From Helicobacteraceae bacterium 4484_230 (GTDB lineage: Bacteria; Campylobacterota; Campylobacteria; Campylobacterales; Sulfurimonadaceae): DNA of 34,968 nt. Shown one piece after another: positions 1 to 8,182 of this stretch; within the stretch, counting starts at the first letter, position 1, and every line of letters starts with the position of its first letter. The stretch spans positions 1-34,968 of the forward strand of contig MZGN01000003.1 of NCBI GenBank assembly GCA_002085085.1, in the 5' to 3' direction. Position numbers and translations under genes: made by a program. Below the pieces are notes generated by a model. It had not been told where the DNA came from. It searched no databases and saw only the letters and a program-made list of their open reading frames with translations.

Positions 1-488
1 ATTTCATCGATGGGCGGAAAGGGTAGGGAAGAGTTTGAGTGAACCTTCCAGTTATCACTATACTTCCAAACGGTCATATCATCGAACAAGTCTGCTGAAA
101 CTACTGTTTTTGAAGGCAGGGCTACCAGATTCCATCCTGTTTTCAATTCAAGATATGATATTGGCGTCTTGGCGGCTAATTGAAGTTCCAGCATCCATGC
201 GGAAGTACTGTGTATCCAAAAAGCCTGCCAGGGCTTGAGGGATTTTAAAAGTGTATACCCGGCATCTGTTATTTTTGTCTGGACGGATGTATCGCGAGAG
301 TATCCTTGCCAGCTCTGTGTGGACGCATTGAAACTCCAGATGATCACTGTGTCATTATTGTCAAAAAGTGACATATCATCTATTGCTTCCGGTACGCTTG
401 CCAGCTGCCATCCTTTATCGATATTGATAGTGATATTTGCATAGACAGCCATTGGGAGCAGTAATAAAAAATAGAGAAGAAAACGCAT
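1..488 (-). CDS. Secreted protein with tandem GW-type repeats (3' end outside window)
   Basis: The frame runs from an ATG at 488 to the window edge without a stop, about 162 codons, so the C-terminus is missing. An AAGGAT ribosome site lies seven bases upstream. The first 17 residues (MRFLLYFLLLLPMAVYA) are a Sec signal peptide, so the product is exported. Two related units follow. The first begins KGWQLASVP and reaches a PWQAFWIH segment; the second begins KTGWNLVALPS. This GWxLxxLP pattern recurs in surface or secreted proteins of many Proteobacteria. I cannot assign a function. Its downstream neighbours are beyond the edge. Confidence 0.75.
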   Translation of the reverse strand, partial: MRFLLYFLLLLPMAVYANITINIDKGWQLASVPEAIDDMSLFDNNDTVIIWSFNASTQSWQGYSRDTSVQTKITDAGYTLLKSLKPWQAFWIHSTSAWMLELQLAAKTPISYLELKTGWNLVALPSKTVVSADLFDDMTVWKYSDNWKVHSNSSLPFPPIDE

Positions 489-581
489 TGTCAGATCCTT
501 TTTAGGATAATAATAAGTATAGCATATCGGAAAATAATGTAAAGATAATGAGAGGCTGGGGATAGGGGATAGGGATGTGTC

Positions 582-601
582 ATCCCTGCGAAGGCAGGGA
601 T
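582..601 (-). terminator. Hairpin 3' of the GlcD-type gene
   Basis: ATCCCTGC and GCAGGGAT form a perfect 8-bp stem around a 4-base loop, 18 bases beyond the stop of the FAD oxidase gene. No T-run follows on the minus strand, so it may act as an mRNA 3' end or simply be a copy of a dispersed intergenic palindrome (consensus like TCATCCCnnn...GGGATC). The preceding 555-577 is a purine-rich GGGGATAGGGGATAGGGAT tract similar to the one at 7256-7307. Confidence 0.4.
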
Positions 602-618
602 CTAATATTGGTAGAGTA

Positions 619-2001
619 TTAGAGCCCCATTTTGTTTGGATTCAGGATGTTGTTGGGATCGAACGCTTTTTTGATGGATCTGAAAAGGTTCATCTCTTCA
701 TCAGTGAACGCCATGCTCATGTATGGTGCTTTCGCCAGGCCGATTCCGTGTTCCCCGCTTAATGTGCCTCCAAGATCGATGGTCGCCTGAAACACCTCTT
801 TGATAGCCTCATAGCCTATTTTTACCTGCTCCGGGTCATTTCCGTCGACCATTACATTTGTGTGTACGTTTCCGTCACCGGTATGGCCGAAACAGGGAAT
901 GTTGATCTTGTATTTGTCTGCTATGGCATAAAATTTTTCCAAAAGTTCAGGCAGTACTGAGCGTGGTACGGTGACATCTTCATTAAGCTTCTTGCTGCCG
1001 TAGACTGCGAGTGACGGCGAGGCGTTTCGGCGGGCAAACCAGATATCTGCCGCCTCTTTGGCATCTTTTGCTATTTTGAAGTCTGAACATCCGTTCTCAA
1101 GAAAAACTTTTTCGATCTGAGAGAGCTGAAAATCAAGATCATCCTCAAGGTTGCCGTCTACATCGGTGACCAGAATGGCCCCTGCATCGACAGGAAGGCC
1201 TTTGTGGAAAGTCTGCTCTACTGCGCGGATGGTAAGGTTGTCGAGAAACTCCATGGCAACCGGCGTAATACCGCTGGCCATAGTCTTGTAGACGGCCTCC
1301 ATAGCTTTATGCACGGAGGGAAATACACCCATTGCAGTCTTCGTCATCTTTGGTTTGGGGATTAGTTTAAGAGTCACTTCGGTAGTAACGGCAAGCGTCC
1401 CTTCGGAAGCAATCAGTATGCCGGTTATGTTGTAGCCGGCCACATCTTTTATGGTTCTTTTGCCGGCTTTTATAATGTCGCCGTTTGGCAATACGGCGCG
1501 TATGGCCATAACATAGTCTTTGGTTATGCCGTATTTTGCGGCACGCATTCCTCCGGCATTTTCATTTACATTGCCGCCGATCGTGGAGTAATCCTGGCTG
1601 GCTGGATCCGGGGGATAGAACAGGCCTACCTCTTCAACCGCTTTTTGAAGATCCATATTGATAACGCCCGGCTGCACAACGGCAACCATATTTGCCATAT
1701 CGATCTCCAGTATCTTGTTCATATGTTTCTCCATAGCAAGAACGATCCCGCCACTGCTAGGAAGTGCTCCGCCTGTAAAACCGCTTCCCGCACCGCGCGG
1801 CACGATGATGATAGAGTGCTCATTGCAGTATGAAAGTATTTTACTGACATCATCTTCACTGCGCGGGAATATTACGGCATCCGGTTCAAAGCGCGTACGT
1901 GTAGCATCGTATGAGTAGGCAATCAGGTGGGCTTTGTCGTTATATACATTTTCTTCCCCGACAAGGTTTTTAAAATACACTATATCTTTTTCTTCAATCA
2001 T
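619..2001 (-). CDS. glcD: FAD-linked 2-hydroxyacid dehydrogenase (glycolate/D-lactate oxidase GlcD type)
   Basis: 460 residues, the usual length of GlcD/Dld-II type flavoproteins, which oxidise D-lactate or glycolate and pass electrons to the quinone pool or a partner. The N-terminal FAD-binding domain (PCMH/VAO family) shows PRGAGSGFTGG (about residue 68) and the STIGGNVNENAGG segment (about 140). The C-terminal FAD-oxidase domain shows GHTGDGNVHTNV (about 370) and GEHGIGLAK (about 425), both family signatures. The ATG at 2001 is preceded by AAAGG. The gene sits 14 bp behind the PgbA-like gene and is probably cotranscribed with it. The substrate cannot be decided from sequence; D-lactate and glycolate are the main options. 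No GlcE or GlcF is adjacent. Confidence 0.88.
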   Translation of the reverse strand: MIEEKDIVYFKNLVGEENVYNDKAHLIAYSYDATRTRFEPDAVIFPRSEDDVSKILSYCNEHSIIIVPRGAGSGFTGGALPSSGGIVLAMEKHMNKILEIDMANMVAVVQPGVINMDLQKAVEEVGLFYPPDPASQDYSTIGGNVNENAGGMRAAKYGITKDYVMAIRAVLPNGDIIKAGKRTIKDVAGYNITGILIASEGTLAVTTEVTLKLIPKPKMTKTAMGVFPSVHKAMEAVYKTMASGITPVAMEFLDNLTIRAVEQTFHKGLPVDAGAILVTDVDGNLEDDLDFQLSQIEKVFLENGCSDFKIAKDAKEAADIWFARRNASPSLAVYGSKKLNEDVTVPRSVLPELLEKFYAIADKYKINIPCFGHTGDGNVHTNVMVDGNDPEQVKIGYEAIKEVFQATIDLGGTLSGEHGIGLAKAPYMSMAFTDEEMNLFRSIKKAFDPNNILNPNKMGL

Positions 2002-2015
2002 TTTAGCACTGCCTT

Positions 2016-2726
2016 TCAGTTGATCTCAAATTCTTCCAACAGATGCGTTATATTGGAGTCATTGTTCTTAATGTATTCATATAGCTTTTTTGAAGCTGTG
2101 TTGTTTTCAACTATCAGCTCCATGTAGTATGGATCATAGGTCTCGAGAGGGTTGCTTCCCTCCCCCCACCAGGCTTCCCTGATCTCCTCTACGCGTGAAT
2201 AGAAAGGGAGTTCACTGCCGGTTCTATCATATGGAGCCGGAGTGATCTGCAGCAGTGCGAAGGACTGGCAGTCAAGGGTGAAAAGTGCATTCTGAGCATA
2301 GATATACAGCAGACCTGCATTTACAACGGTGCAGAATCCGCTGATGTCATCTTTCAGCGGAGTTGGATGCCCCAGATATGAAAGATAGGTGGCAAGCGTA
2401 TCGGGATGCACCCACTCAAGGGCATTGACGCTCGAAGAGATTTTATACCAGATGGACTCCTGGGGTGCAATAAGAAGTGCTCTATTGTAGCCAAATGCCA
2501 AAACGGCTTCGTCGCCGACCCTTGGCTCCCAGGCTCCGCTTGGCAGGGAGTTGTTGCGCAGTCCCGTATATTTTGAAAGACTTAAAGTAAGAGTTTTGTT
2601 GTGTTCGTTATAATTTTTGACAACAGCATTTGCGATTATTGCACTGTGTTCATCGTTAAAGTGACGGACAATGAAACCGCTGACCCCGTTTTCTATTTTT
2701 GCGGTATTTATTGTTGCACTGGCCAT
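2016..2726 (-). CDS. PgbA/PgbB N-terminal-domain-like protein
   Basis: 236 residues. The text GVSGFIVRHFNDEHSAIIA followed by GDEAVLAFGYNRALLIAP, WVHPDTLATYLS, HPTPL and FCTVVNAGLL/LDCQSFALL resembles the N-terminal domain of Helicobacter plasminogen-binding PgbA/PgbB and its relatives across Campylobacterota; this is from memory of the family. The Helicobacter proteins have a C-terminal lysine-rich extension that binds plasminogen. This one lacks it, so that role should not be transferred. An in-frame TAG lies seven codons upstream of the ATG, so no longer start is available, and no signal peptide is visible, which is odd for a family usually described as surface or envelope associated. It is the first gene of a likely operon with the GlcD-type oxidase. 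Confidence 0.62.
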   Translation of the reverse strand: MASATINTAKIENGVSGFIVRHFNDEHSAIIANAVVKNYNEHNKTLTLSLSKYTGLRNNSLPSGAWEPRVGDEAVLAFGYNRALLIAPQESIWYKISSSVNALEWVHPDTLATYLSYLGHPTPLKDDISGFCTVVNAGLLYIYAQNALFTLDCQSFALLQITPAPYDRTGSELPFYSRVEEIREAWWGEGSNPLETYDPYYMELIVENNTASKKLYEYIKNNDSNITHLLEEFEIN

Positions 2727-2851
2727 TCTTTCGTCTTTCTTGTCCTAAAGTGAATTTGGATATAATTAATCGATAAAAATAATATAAAGAGTACCTCTTG
2801 AGGATGCGGATACCGTGTCTAGGATTTTTGAGAGATACCCAAAAAGAAGTC

Positions 2852-5137
2852 ATGACTGTATCTGTTATCTGTTATGTAGCGATATGCCTGCTTGCACTGG
2901 CCTGTCTTATCGTTGTATATTATATGCGAAAATATAAAGCTGCACTGGCCGAGTCTGATTCTAAAATAGAAGAGGCTACCCAGGTAAAAGATCAGTTTCT
3001 GGCCAATATCAGCCATGAGATACGCACACCGCTCAATGCCATTGCCGGGTTGGCACAAATACTCCAAAAAACAGAGTTGACGTCCATGCAGGAGAGAAAT
3101 CTTAAAAAGATTCTTGGCTCTTGCGACATACTGCTCTCCATAACCAATGAGATACTGGATTTTTCAAAAATCGAAGCAGGGAAGATGCAGATCAACAATG
3201 TTGAATTTGAGTTGAACGAGATACTGGACAAAGTTGCAGACATTATGGTTGTTTCTGCCAGGGAAAAGGATTTGGAGCTGATTTTCAATATTGGAGAAGA
3301 GGTACGCTCTGTAATGATAGGTGATCCTCTGCGGCTAACCCAGATTCTTATTAATCTGCTCGGCAATGCCGTTAAGTTTACCAGTAGCGGGAGCGTGACA
3401 CTGCACGTTGCAGGAGGAAAATCCGATGCAACGCACCAAAGTCTGCGTTTTGACATTATAGATACCGGCATAGGCTTGACAGATGAGCAGATGGATAAAA
3501 TATTTGATTCATTTGCGCAGGCCGACAGCCGTACGGCTAAAAAATTTGGAGGCACAGGGCTTGGTCTGACGATTACCAAAGAGCTTGTTAAGATGATGGG
3601 CGGACGAATGGATGTTGAAAGTACATATCGCCAGGGCAGTACTTTTAGTGTAATTATCTCTTTTGAGACGCCATATCATGAAGATGACAAACAGCGCAAA
3701 CTGTCTGCGCGTCTAATAGCCGATAAATCAATACTGATTCTTGATGAGAAACGTTCTGCATCTGTACTGGCAGAGCTTCTTGCTGTTTTTGATGCCAGGC
3801 CAAAAGTGTGTGTTGATACTGTGGAGGCTGAAAGACTGTTGGCTGTAAATGAGTTTGATGCCGTTATGATTGATGAGCGTTATGCAAGCTCATCTTCTTT
3901 GATTGAAAGTATAAAAAAGCATAGCGGGTACGGTGTGCTTTTGGGTTACAGCGGGGTAAAAGAGATGGATGGTTTTGCAGTGCTTAACAAGCCGGTCACG
4001 CCGTTTAAGCTTTTTGGTCTTACCAATGGACTTTTCGGTAAAAAAATTATAAGACGCAAGATTAGCGAAAAACAGTACTCTGTTGAGGACCTTTTGGTTT
4101 TAAAAGGCAGCAGGGTGCTGCTTGTCGATGACAATGAAGGCAACCGAATGGTGACGGAGGGCCTGCTTGAGGGCAGCGGCATTGAGCTGATAGAGGCGGA
4201 AAATGGTCAGCGGGCAGTAGAAGCTGTGCTCAAGTCTTCAAAAGCTTTTGACCTGATTCTGATGGATATAAACATGCCTGTTATGGATGGCTATGTCGCT
4301 ACATCAATTTTGCGTGAATATCAAAAATTTGACACCTTGCCTATTGTTGCATTAACGGCTAATGTTACAGAGACCGATATAGAAAAATTTAAAAGCTATG
4401 GCATGCAGAGTTATCTGGAAAAACCTTTTGATGTGGAAGAGTTTTATAAAATGCTGCTTCAGTACATCTCTCCAAAGCAGTCTGCTGCCGTTAAGGCTGA
4501 TAAGCCGGCCAAAGAGAAAAAAGAGGAAGTGAAGACAGACAAAAGCAGAAAATATGATGATCTTGTGGGTATTGATGCAAAAGCAGGGCTTGCCCGTCTT
4601 AACGGCAACAGCGTGGTTTATGAAAAGATACTTGACAAATTTGCGGATATGTTTGAGAATGCCATTGTTACGCTTCAGACGATGCTGAAAAAAGGAGAGT
4701 TTAAAGAGGCAGCCGATTATGCGCATAATATAAAAGGGCTTTCCGGGAATATCGGGGCTGATACGATCTATGATATAGCAAAAGATCTGGATGAAGCATG
4801 CAGGTCAAGATCCGAAGAGTCTTTTGCCATTTTGAAAGAGTTGGATAAAAATCTTACTCCCATGATTAACACCTTGAAGGCCAGAAAGGCGAAAAATATC
4901 AAAGAGGTAGTTAAAAAAGAGCTGATATCACCATCAGGTTTGAATGATTGCCTAAGCGCCCTTTATAAGGCTGCAGAGGAGAACAAGGCACGTGCTGCAA
5001 AAAAAATCTGTGAAGAACTCACGGGATATGTATGGCCTGAAGATAAACGTGAAGTGCTGCAGGAGGTGGTAAATGCATCAAATGCATATGATTTTAACAA
5101 GGCAAAAAAGCTTATCGGCTATTTGCAAAAATTGTGA
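2852..5137 (+). CDS. Hybrid sensor histidine kinase (TM-HisKA-HATPase-REC-REC-HPt)
   Basis: I place the start at the ATG at 2852 (761 residues, AAAAAGAAG upstream) rather than 2798, because it begins directly with the single membrane helix (residues 4-24). There is no large periplasmic sensor. HisKA carries FLANISHEIRTPLNA with H55. HATPase shows NLLGNAVKF, DTGIGL and GGTGLGLTI. A first receiver-like region (about 290-400) is degenerate, although a D in VMIDERY and a KP pair remain. The second receiver (about 425-545) is intact: LLVDDN, phospho-acceptor D472 in LMDINMPVMDG, and K in LEKPF. A C-terminal HPt carries AHNIKGLSG with H625. This layout supports a BarA/TorS-style phosphorelay. It is followed 17 bp later by a response regulator, the probable partner. 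The ligand is unknown. Confidence 0.9.
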   Translation: MTVSVICYVAICLLALACLIVVYYMRKYKAALAESDSKIEEATQVKDQFLANISHEIRTPLNAIAGLAQILQKTELTSMQERNLKKILGSCDILLSITNEILDFSKIEAGKMQINNVEFELNEILDKVADIMVVSAREKDLELIFNIGEEVRSVMIGDPLRLTQILINLLGNAVKFTSSGSVTLHVAGGKSDATHQSLRFDIIDTGIGLTDEQMDKIFDSFAQADSRTAKKFGGTGLGLTITKELVKMMGGRMDVESTYRQGSTFSVIISFETPYHEDDKQRKLSARLIADKSILILDEKRSASVLAELLAVFDARPKVCVDTVEAERLLAVNEFDAVMIDERYASSSSLIESIKKHSGYGVLLGYSGVKEMDGFAVLNKPVTPFKLFGLTNGLFGKKIIRRKISEKQYSVEDLLVLKGSRVLLVDDNEGNRMVTEGLLEGSGIELIEAENGQRAVEAVLKSSKAFDLILMDINMPVMDGYVATSILREYQKFDTLPIVALTANVTETDIEKFKSYGMQSYLEKPFDVEEFYKMLLQYISPKQSAAVKADKPAKEKKEEVKTDKSRKYDDLVGIDAKAGLARLNGNSVVYEKILDKFADMFENAIVTLQTMLKKGEFKEAADYAHNIKGLSGNIGADTIYDIAKDLDEACRSRSEESFAILKELDKNLTPMINTLKARKAKNIKEVVKKELISPSGLNDCLSALYKAAEENKARAAKKICEELTGYVWPEDKREVLQEVVNASNAYDFNKAKKLIGYLQKL

Positions 5138-5154
5138 TTTAGGGAGGGAAACAG

Positions 5155-6009
5155 ATGAATAAAACCAATGAGCAGACAAAAATACTTATTGTTGATGACA
5201 GCCCCGTAAATATTGATTTTCTAGTTGAATTGCTTGAGGATTATGATGCCAGAACTGTTATAGACGGATTTACGGCACTGGAAGTAACACGCAACGAGCT
5301 TCCCGACCTTATACTGCTCGACATAACTATGCCCGGATTGAATGGTTATGAGACATGCAGAAGGCTGAAGGCAAAACCTGAGACAAGAGATATACCTGTT
5401 ATTTTTCTTAGTGCGAGCAATGATCCGCAAAGTATCGTAAAAGGTTTTGAAGCAGGAGGGATAGATTATATCACCAAGCCCTACAATACCAAGGAGGTGC
5501 TGGCACGTATACAGACGCACCTGAAATTAAAATTTGCACTTGAAAAACTTAAACATCTGTCGGACTATGATGAACTGACAGGCGCACTGAAAAGAAAAAA
5601 ATTTATGGAAAATGCGCAGGGTTGGCTTGTGCGTGCACAGAAGATCAACCAGCCGCTGCACCTTTTTATTATCAGTATCGACAATATTAAGGATATCAAT
5701 GCACAGTACGGTTTTAGTGTAGGTGATGAGGTGATTAAAGCCGTAGTTGTTGTGGCCAAGAAGGTACTGACAAGTGATTACAGCATTGCGCGTTTTATCG
5801 GAGGAGAGTTTATTCTGTTGTTTAAAGATCTTTCAAAAGAGGAATCTATCCGGCAGGCGGAACTGCTTCGAAATGCCATAGGGCGTTTGAGATTTAAAAA
5901 ACTGCCGGAACTTAATTTTACGATCTCTATGGGTATGGCAGAATCCAACAAAGATGATATTTCAGCAGATGATATTATCAAGCGTGCCAATGCCAGTATG
6001 GGGTTATAG
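5155..6009 (+). CDS. Response regulator with degenerate GGDEF output domain
   Basis: 284 residues, with a strong AGGGAGG site upstream. The receiver domain (residues 8-125) has LIVDDSPVN, phospho-acceptor D56 in LLLDITMPG, and K in YITKPYN. The C-terminal domain has the GGDEF-family fold start YDELTGALKRKKF and the later segment LNFTISMGMAE. The signature itself reads FIGGEF: aligned with RYGGDEF, the motif is IGGEF, with the first G and the D replaced. The D is a metal ligand, so diguanylate cyclase activity is unlikely and a protein-interaction or GTP/c-di-GMP sensing role is more plausible. It lies 17 bp after the hybrid kinase and is probably its cognate output. Confidence 0.87.
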   Translation: MNKTNEQTKILIVDDSPVNIDFLVELLEDYDARTVIDGFTALEVTRNELPDLILLDITMPGLNGYETCRRLKAKPETRDIPVIFLSASNDPQSIVKGFEAGGIDYITKPYNTKEVLARIQTHLKLKFALEKLKHLSDYDELTGALKRKKFMENAQGWLVRAQKINQPLHLFIISIDNIKDINAQYGFSVGDEVIKAVVVVAKKVLTSDYSIARFIGGEFILLFKDLSKEESIRQAELLRNAIGRLRFKKLPELNFTISMGMAESNKDDISADDIIKRANASMGL

Positions 6010-6054
6010 GCGGCATGCAGACAATTTTGATCTTAAGCGATAATATATTTTCTG

Positions 6055-7254
6055 ATGACTAGAATCGTTCTATTTGTATTTTTGCCTCTTCTGTTGGGTG
6101 CTGCTGCCGTCGAAAACCTGAAGTGGAGTACAGGAGAGACATACCTGATGTTCCTTGAGCGCCTGCAGTTGCCGAAAGACCTCTATTATAAGATTGATAA
6201 AGAGGATCAGAAGCTGACTGAAGAGATCATCAGCGGTGTTGAGTATCAAATCTTATATGACGGGAATCGTACGATAGAGCAGGTGCTGATACCGGTAAAT
6301 GACGAGCTTCAGCTTCACCTTTATCGGGATAAAAAAGGCAGTTTTGCATTCGAGGCGATCCCGATAATAAGTAACACAAAAAGGGAGTCGATAGCGCTTA
6401 ACATCGAGAAAAACCCTTATGAGGATATTCTCAAGGCGACCGGCTCCAGGCGTCTTGCCCAGGCTTTTGTAAACAGCTTCAAGAACTCTCTCAATTTTCG
6501 GCGTGACCTTAGAAAAGGCGATCCTCTGGTTATGATATATGACCAGAAGTATCGCCTTGGAAAGCCGTTTTCTATGCCTGTTCTGCAGGTAGCCATGATA
6601 GAGATGCGCAAAAAACGCCATTATGTGTTTCTTAACAGTGATGGCCGGTATTATGACGAGAACGGAGCACAGGTAGAGGGTTTTCTGCTTGCCAGGCCTG
6701 TACGCAATGCAAGAATAAGTTCCAAATTTACCAAACGCCGGTATCATCCCATACTTAAGCGCTATCGGGCACATCTTGGCATAGATTATGCCGCAAGGCG
6801 CGGAACGCCGATCATGGCCGCGGGCAGCGGAAAGATTATCTTTGCCGGAAGGACGCGCGGATACGGTAACCTTATCAAGATACGCCACAGCGACGGCTAT
6901 ATGACTCTGTATGCCCATCAGAAATCATTTAAACGGGGCATCAGAAAAGGAAAATATGTTAAACAGGGGCAGGTGATAGGCTATGTCGGGACAACGGGGC
7001 TTTCAACCGGGCCGCACCTCCATTTTGGACTGTATAAAAACGGGCGCGCGATCAATCCGGCACGTGTCGTAAGGGTTACTACAAAAAAACTGAGCGGTAA
7101 AAAGAGAAGAGCTTTTTTAAAAGTCAAAAAAGAGCTTACCGCTTTGGTAGATGAAACAATGCAGACTGCCGGCAGTCCGGTAAAACATGATAGGTTCGAG
7201 TCGGTATGCTATGTCGATATTCAGGATTTTAAACGTCTTGGCGGTGAAGGGTGA
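6055..7254 (+). CDS. M23 family zinc peptidase, Csd3/Pgp3-like
   Basis: 399 residues with a Sec signal peptide (about 1-19, ending GAAAVE). Residues 20-225 form an N-terminal region typical of the Helicobacter Csd3/HdpA and Campylobacter Pgp3 type, and residues 226-340 are the LytM/M23 domain. Zinc ligands H240 and D244 lie in HLGIDYA, and H321 and H323 lie in GPHLHFGLY. A further H is in LYAHQKS. The length is close to Csd3 (about 400). In that family the enzyme trims peptidoglycan cross-links and stem peptides in the periplasm and shapes helical cells; here that role is an inference from similarity. No clear ribosome site precedes the ATG. The gene follows the response regulator by 45 bp, same strand. 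Confidence 0.85.
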   Translation: MTRIVLFVFLPLLLGAAAVENLKWSTGETYLMFLERLQLPKDLYYKIDKEDQKLTEEIISGVEYQILYDGNRTIEQVLIPVNDELQLHLYRDKKGSFAFEAIPIISNTKRESIALNIEKNPYEDILKATGSRRLAQAFVNSFKNSLNFRRDLRKGDPLVMIYDQKYRLGKPFSMPVLQVAMIEMRKKRHYVFLNSDGRYYDENGAQVEGFLLARPVRNARISSKFTKRRYHPILKRYRAHLGIDYAARRGTPIMAAGSGKIIFAGRTRGYGNLIKIRHSDGYMTLYAHQKSFKRGIRKGKYVKQGQVIGYVGTTGLSTGPHLHFGLYKNGRAINPARVVRVTTKKLSGKKRRAFLKVKKELTALVDETMQTAGSPVKHDRFESVCYVDIQDFKRLGGEG

Positions 7255-7255
7255 T

Positions 7256-7307
7256 TGGAAAATAGGGAAGAGGAAATAGGAAATAGGGAATAGGGAATAG
7301 GAAAATG
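7256..7307. repeat. Low-complexity AATAGGGAA tandem tract
   Basis: Directly behind the M23 stop the sequence cycles through GGAAAATAGGG, GAAATAGG, AAATAGGG and AATAGGGAATAGG, an imperfect 7-10 base tandem array on a purine-only strand. A related shorter tract (GGGGATAGGGGATAGGGAT) lies at 557-576, next to the hairpin behind the GlcD gene. The tract holds no gene. Confidence 0.6.
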
Positions 7308-7389
7308 ATAGAGTAAATCTAAATGCAGGGTTGGCTTTAGCAAACCAAAACAAGATCTGAAACACTCCAATTTCTCTAGCATTTTGGAA

Positions 7390-7491
7390 CCCGCAACTTA
7401 TTATGGGCCAAATGGACTGATTTTGCCCTGAACAAGTTCGGGGTTCCGGTAATGATTATACCCAGCTTTGGAGCCCGTAACTTGTTGCGGG
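7390..7491. repeat. Three related 18-bp palindromes in an intergenic region
   Basis: CCCGCAACTTATTATGGG (7390-7407), CCCTGAACAAGTTCGGGG (7426-7443) and CCCGTAACTTGTTGCGGG (7474-7491) are each 18 bases and each folds on itself with CCC/GGG ends and an AAC...GTT core. The first and third share 14 of 18 bases, and some of the differences fall at paired positions. They sit in the 361-base gap between the M23 peptidase and the Nudix gene and look like degenerate copies of a small dispersed element. Confidence 0.55.
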
Positions 7492-7530
7492 CAAATATAC
7501 GATATAGAGAGCATAGAAGAGGAGATAGTT

Positions 7531-7556
7531 GTCATCCTGAACTTGATTTGGGATCC
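7531..7556. repeat. TCATCCTGAA-type intergenic palindromic element
   Basis: The segment begins GTCATCCTGAACTTG and ends GGGATCC, a pattern of short imperfect palindrome seen between genes in many bacterial genomes. It shares its outer arms (TCATCC / GGATC) with the hairpin at 582-601 in this same window. It ends about 60 bases before the Nudix start. Confidence 0.45.
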
Positions 7557-7615
7557 ATATCAAGCTTGAAGACAATAAAGGCTTGCGGGGTGTAAAACAA
7601 AAAGAAGGAAGTGGT

Positions 7616-8182
7616 TTGCATAAAATAGAAGATATCAGACTTGAGCCATGCAAAAAATCATCTTTTGTAAAACTGGAGCGAATGAGCTATCTTCAAGACG
7701 GCATAGAAAAAAGCTGGGACATAGCACAGGTTCATGACAGCGTGGCCATACTGCTTTATCATGTCCAAAAAGAGGCTTTTGTGCTTGTCAGGCAGTTTCG
7801 TCCGCCGGTATATTTGAAGAACAGAGACGGTTTCACTTTTGAACTCTGTGCCGGCATAGTTGACAAGGATAAGACCCTAAAAGAGATAGCGAAGGAAGAG
7901 GTTTATGAGGAGTGCGGATATGAGATTCCTCTTGACAGTATTGAAAAAATTACATCATACTACACTTCCGTCGGCTTTGCAGGTGCGCGCCAGACACTCT
8001 ATTATGCCAAGGTGGATGAGAGTCTGAAGGTGCATGAAGGGGGCGGGGTGGATGCAGAAATGATAGAGATCGCATATCTGCCTTTAGGTGAGGCAAAAAC
8101 ATTTCTTCTTGATGAGAACAAGGCAAAGACACCTGGATTGATGTTTGCCTTTATGTGGTTCTTCAGTCGTCGAGACTTTTAA
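7616..8182 (+). CDS. Nudix hydrolase, NUDT14/ADP-ribose-pyrophosphatase-like
   Basis: I choose the TTG at 7616 (188 residues) because AGAAGGAA lies six bases upstream; the longer frame from 7583 has no such site. The Nudix helix lies in CAGIVDKDKTLKEIAKEEVY and then EECGY. Measured against GX5EX7REUXEEXGU, the first E is K and the R is E, while the metal-binding EExxEE core is kept. This variant resembles the NUDT14/UDP-sugar pyrophosphatase branch (LVDKPG...EECGY). ELCAG just before the box and FVRxFR-like VRQFRPPVY upstream fit the ADP-ribose/nucleoside-diphosphate-sugar group. The likely reaction is hydrolysis of a nucleotide sugar to NMP plus sugar phosphate. The 3' end overlaps the convergent NosL-type gene by 20 bases. 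Confidence 0.82.
   Translation: MHKIEDIRLEPCKKSSFVKLERMSYLQDGIEKSWDIAQVHDSVAILLYHVQKEAFVLVRQFRPPVYLKNRDGFTFELCAGIVDKDKTLKEIAKEEVYEECGYEIPLDSIEKITSYYTSVGFAGARQTLYYAKVDESLKVHEGGGVDAEMIEIAYLPLGEAKTFLLDENKAKTPGLMFAFMWFFSRRDF

Noticed and set aside
35-444. Plus-strand frames over the first 450 bases
   Set aside because: They are shadows of the minus-strand secreted protein, which has a signal peptide, a ribosome site and internal repeats.
6015-6062. 15-codon frame overlapping the start of the M23 gene
   Set aside because: No ribosome site, no family, and a frame this short is expected by chance.
7583-7615. Longer N-terminus for the Nudix protein from the TTG at 7583
   Set aside because: No ribosome site ahead of it and the extra residues fall in repeat-like DNA; the TTG at 7616 has AGAAGGAA.
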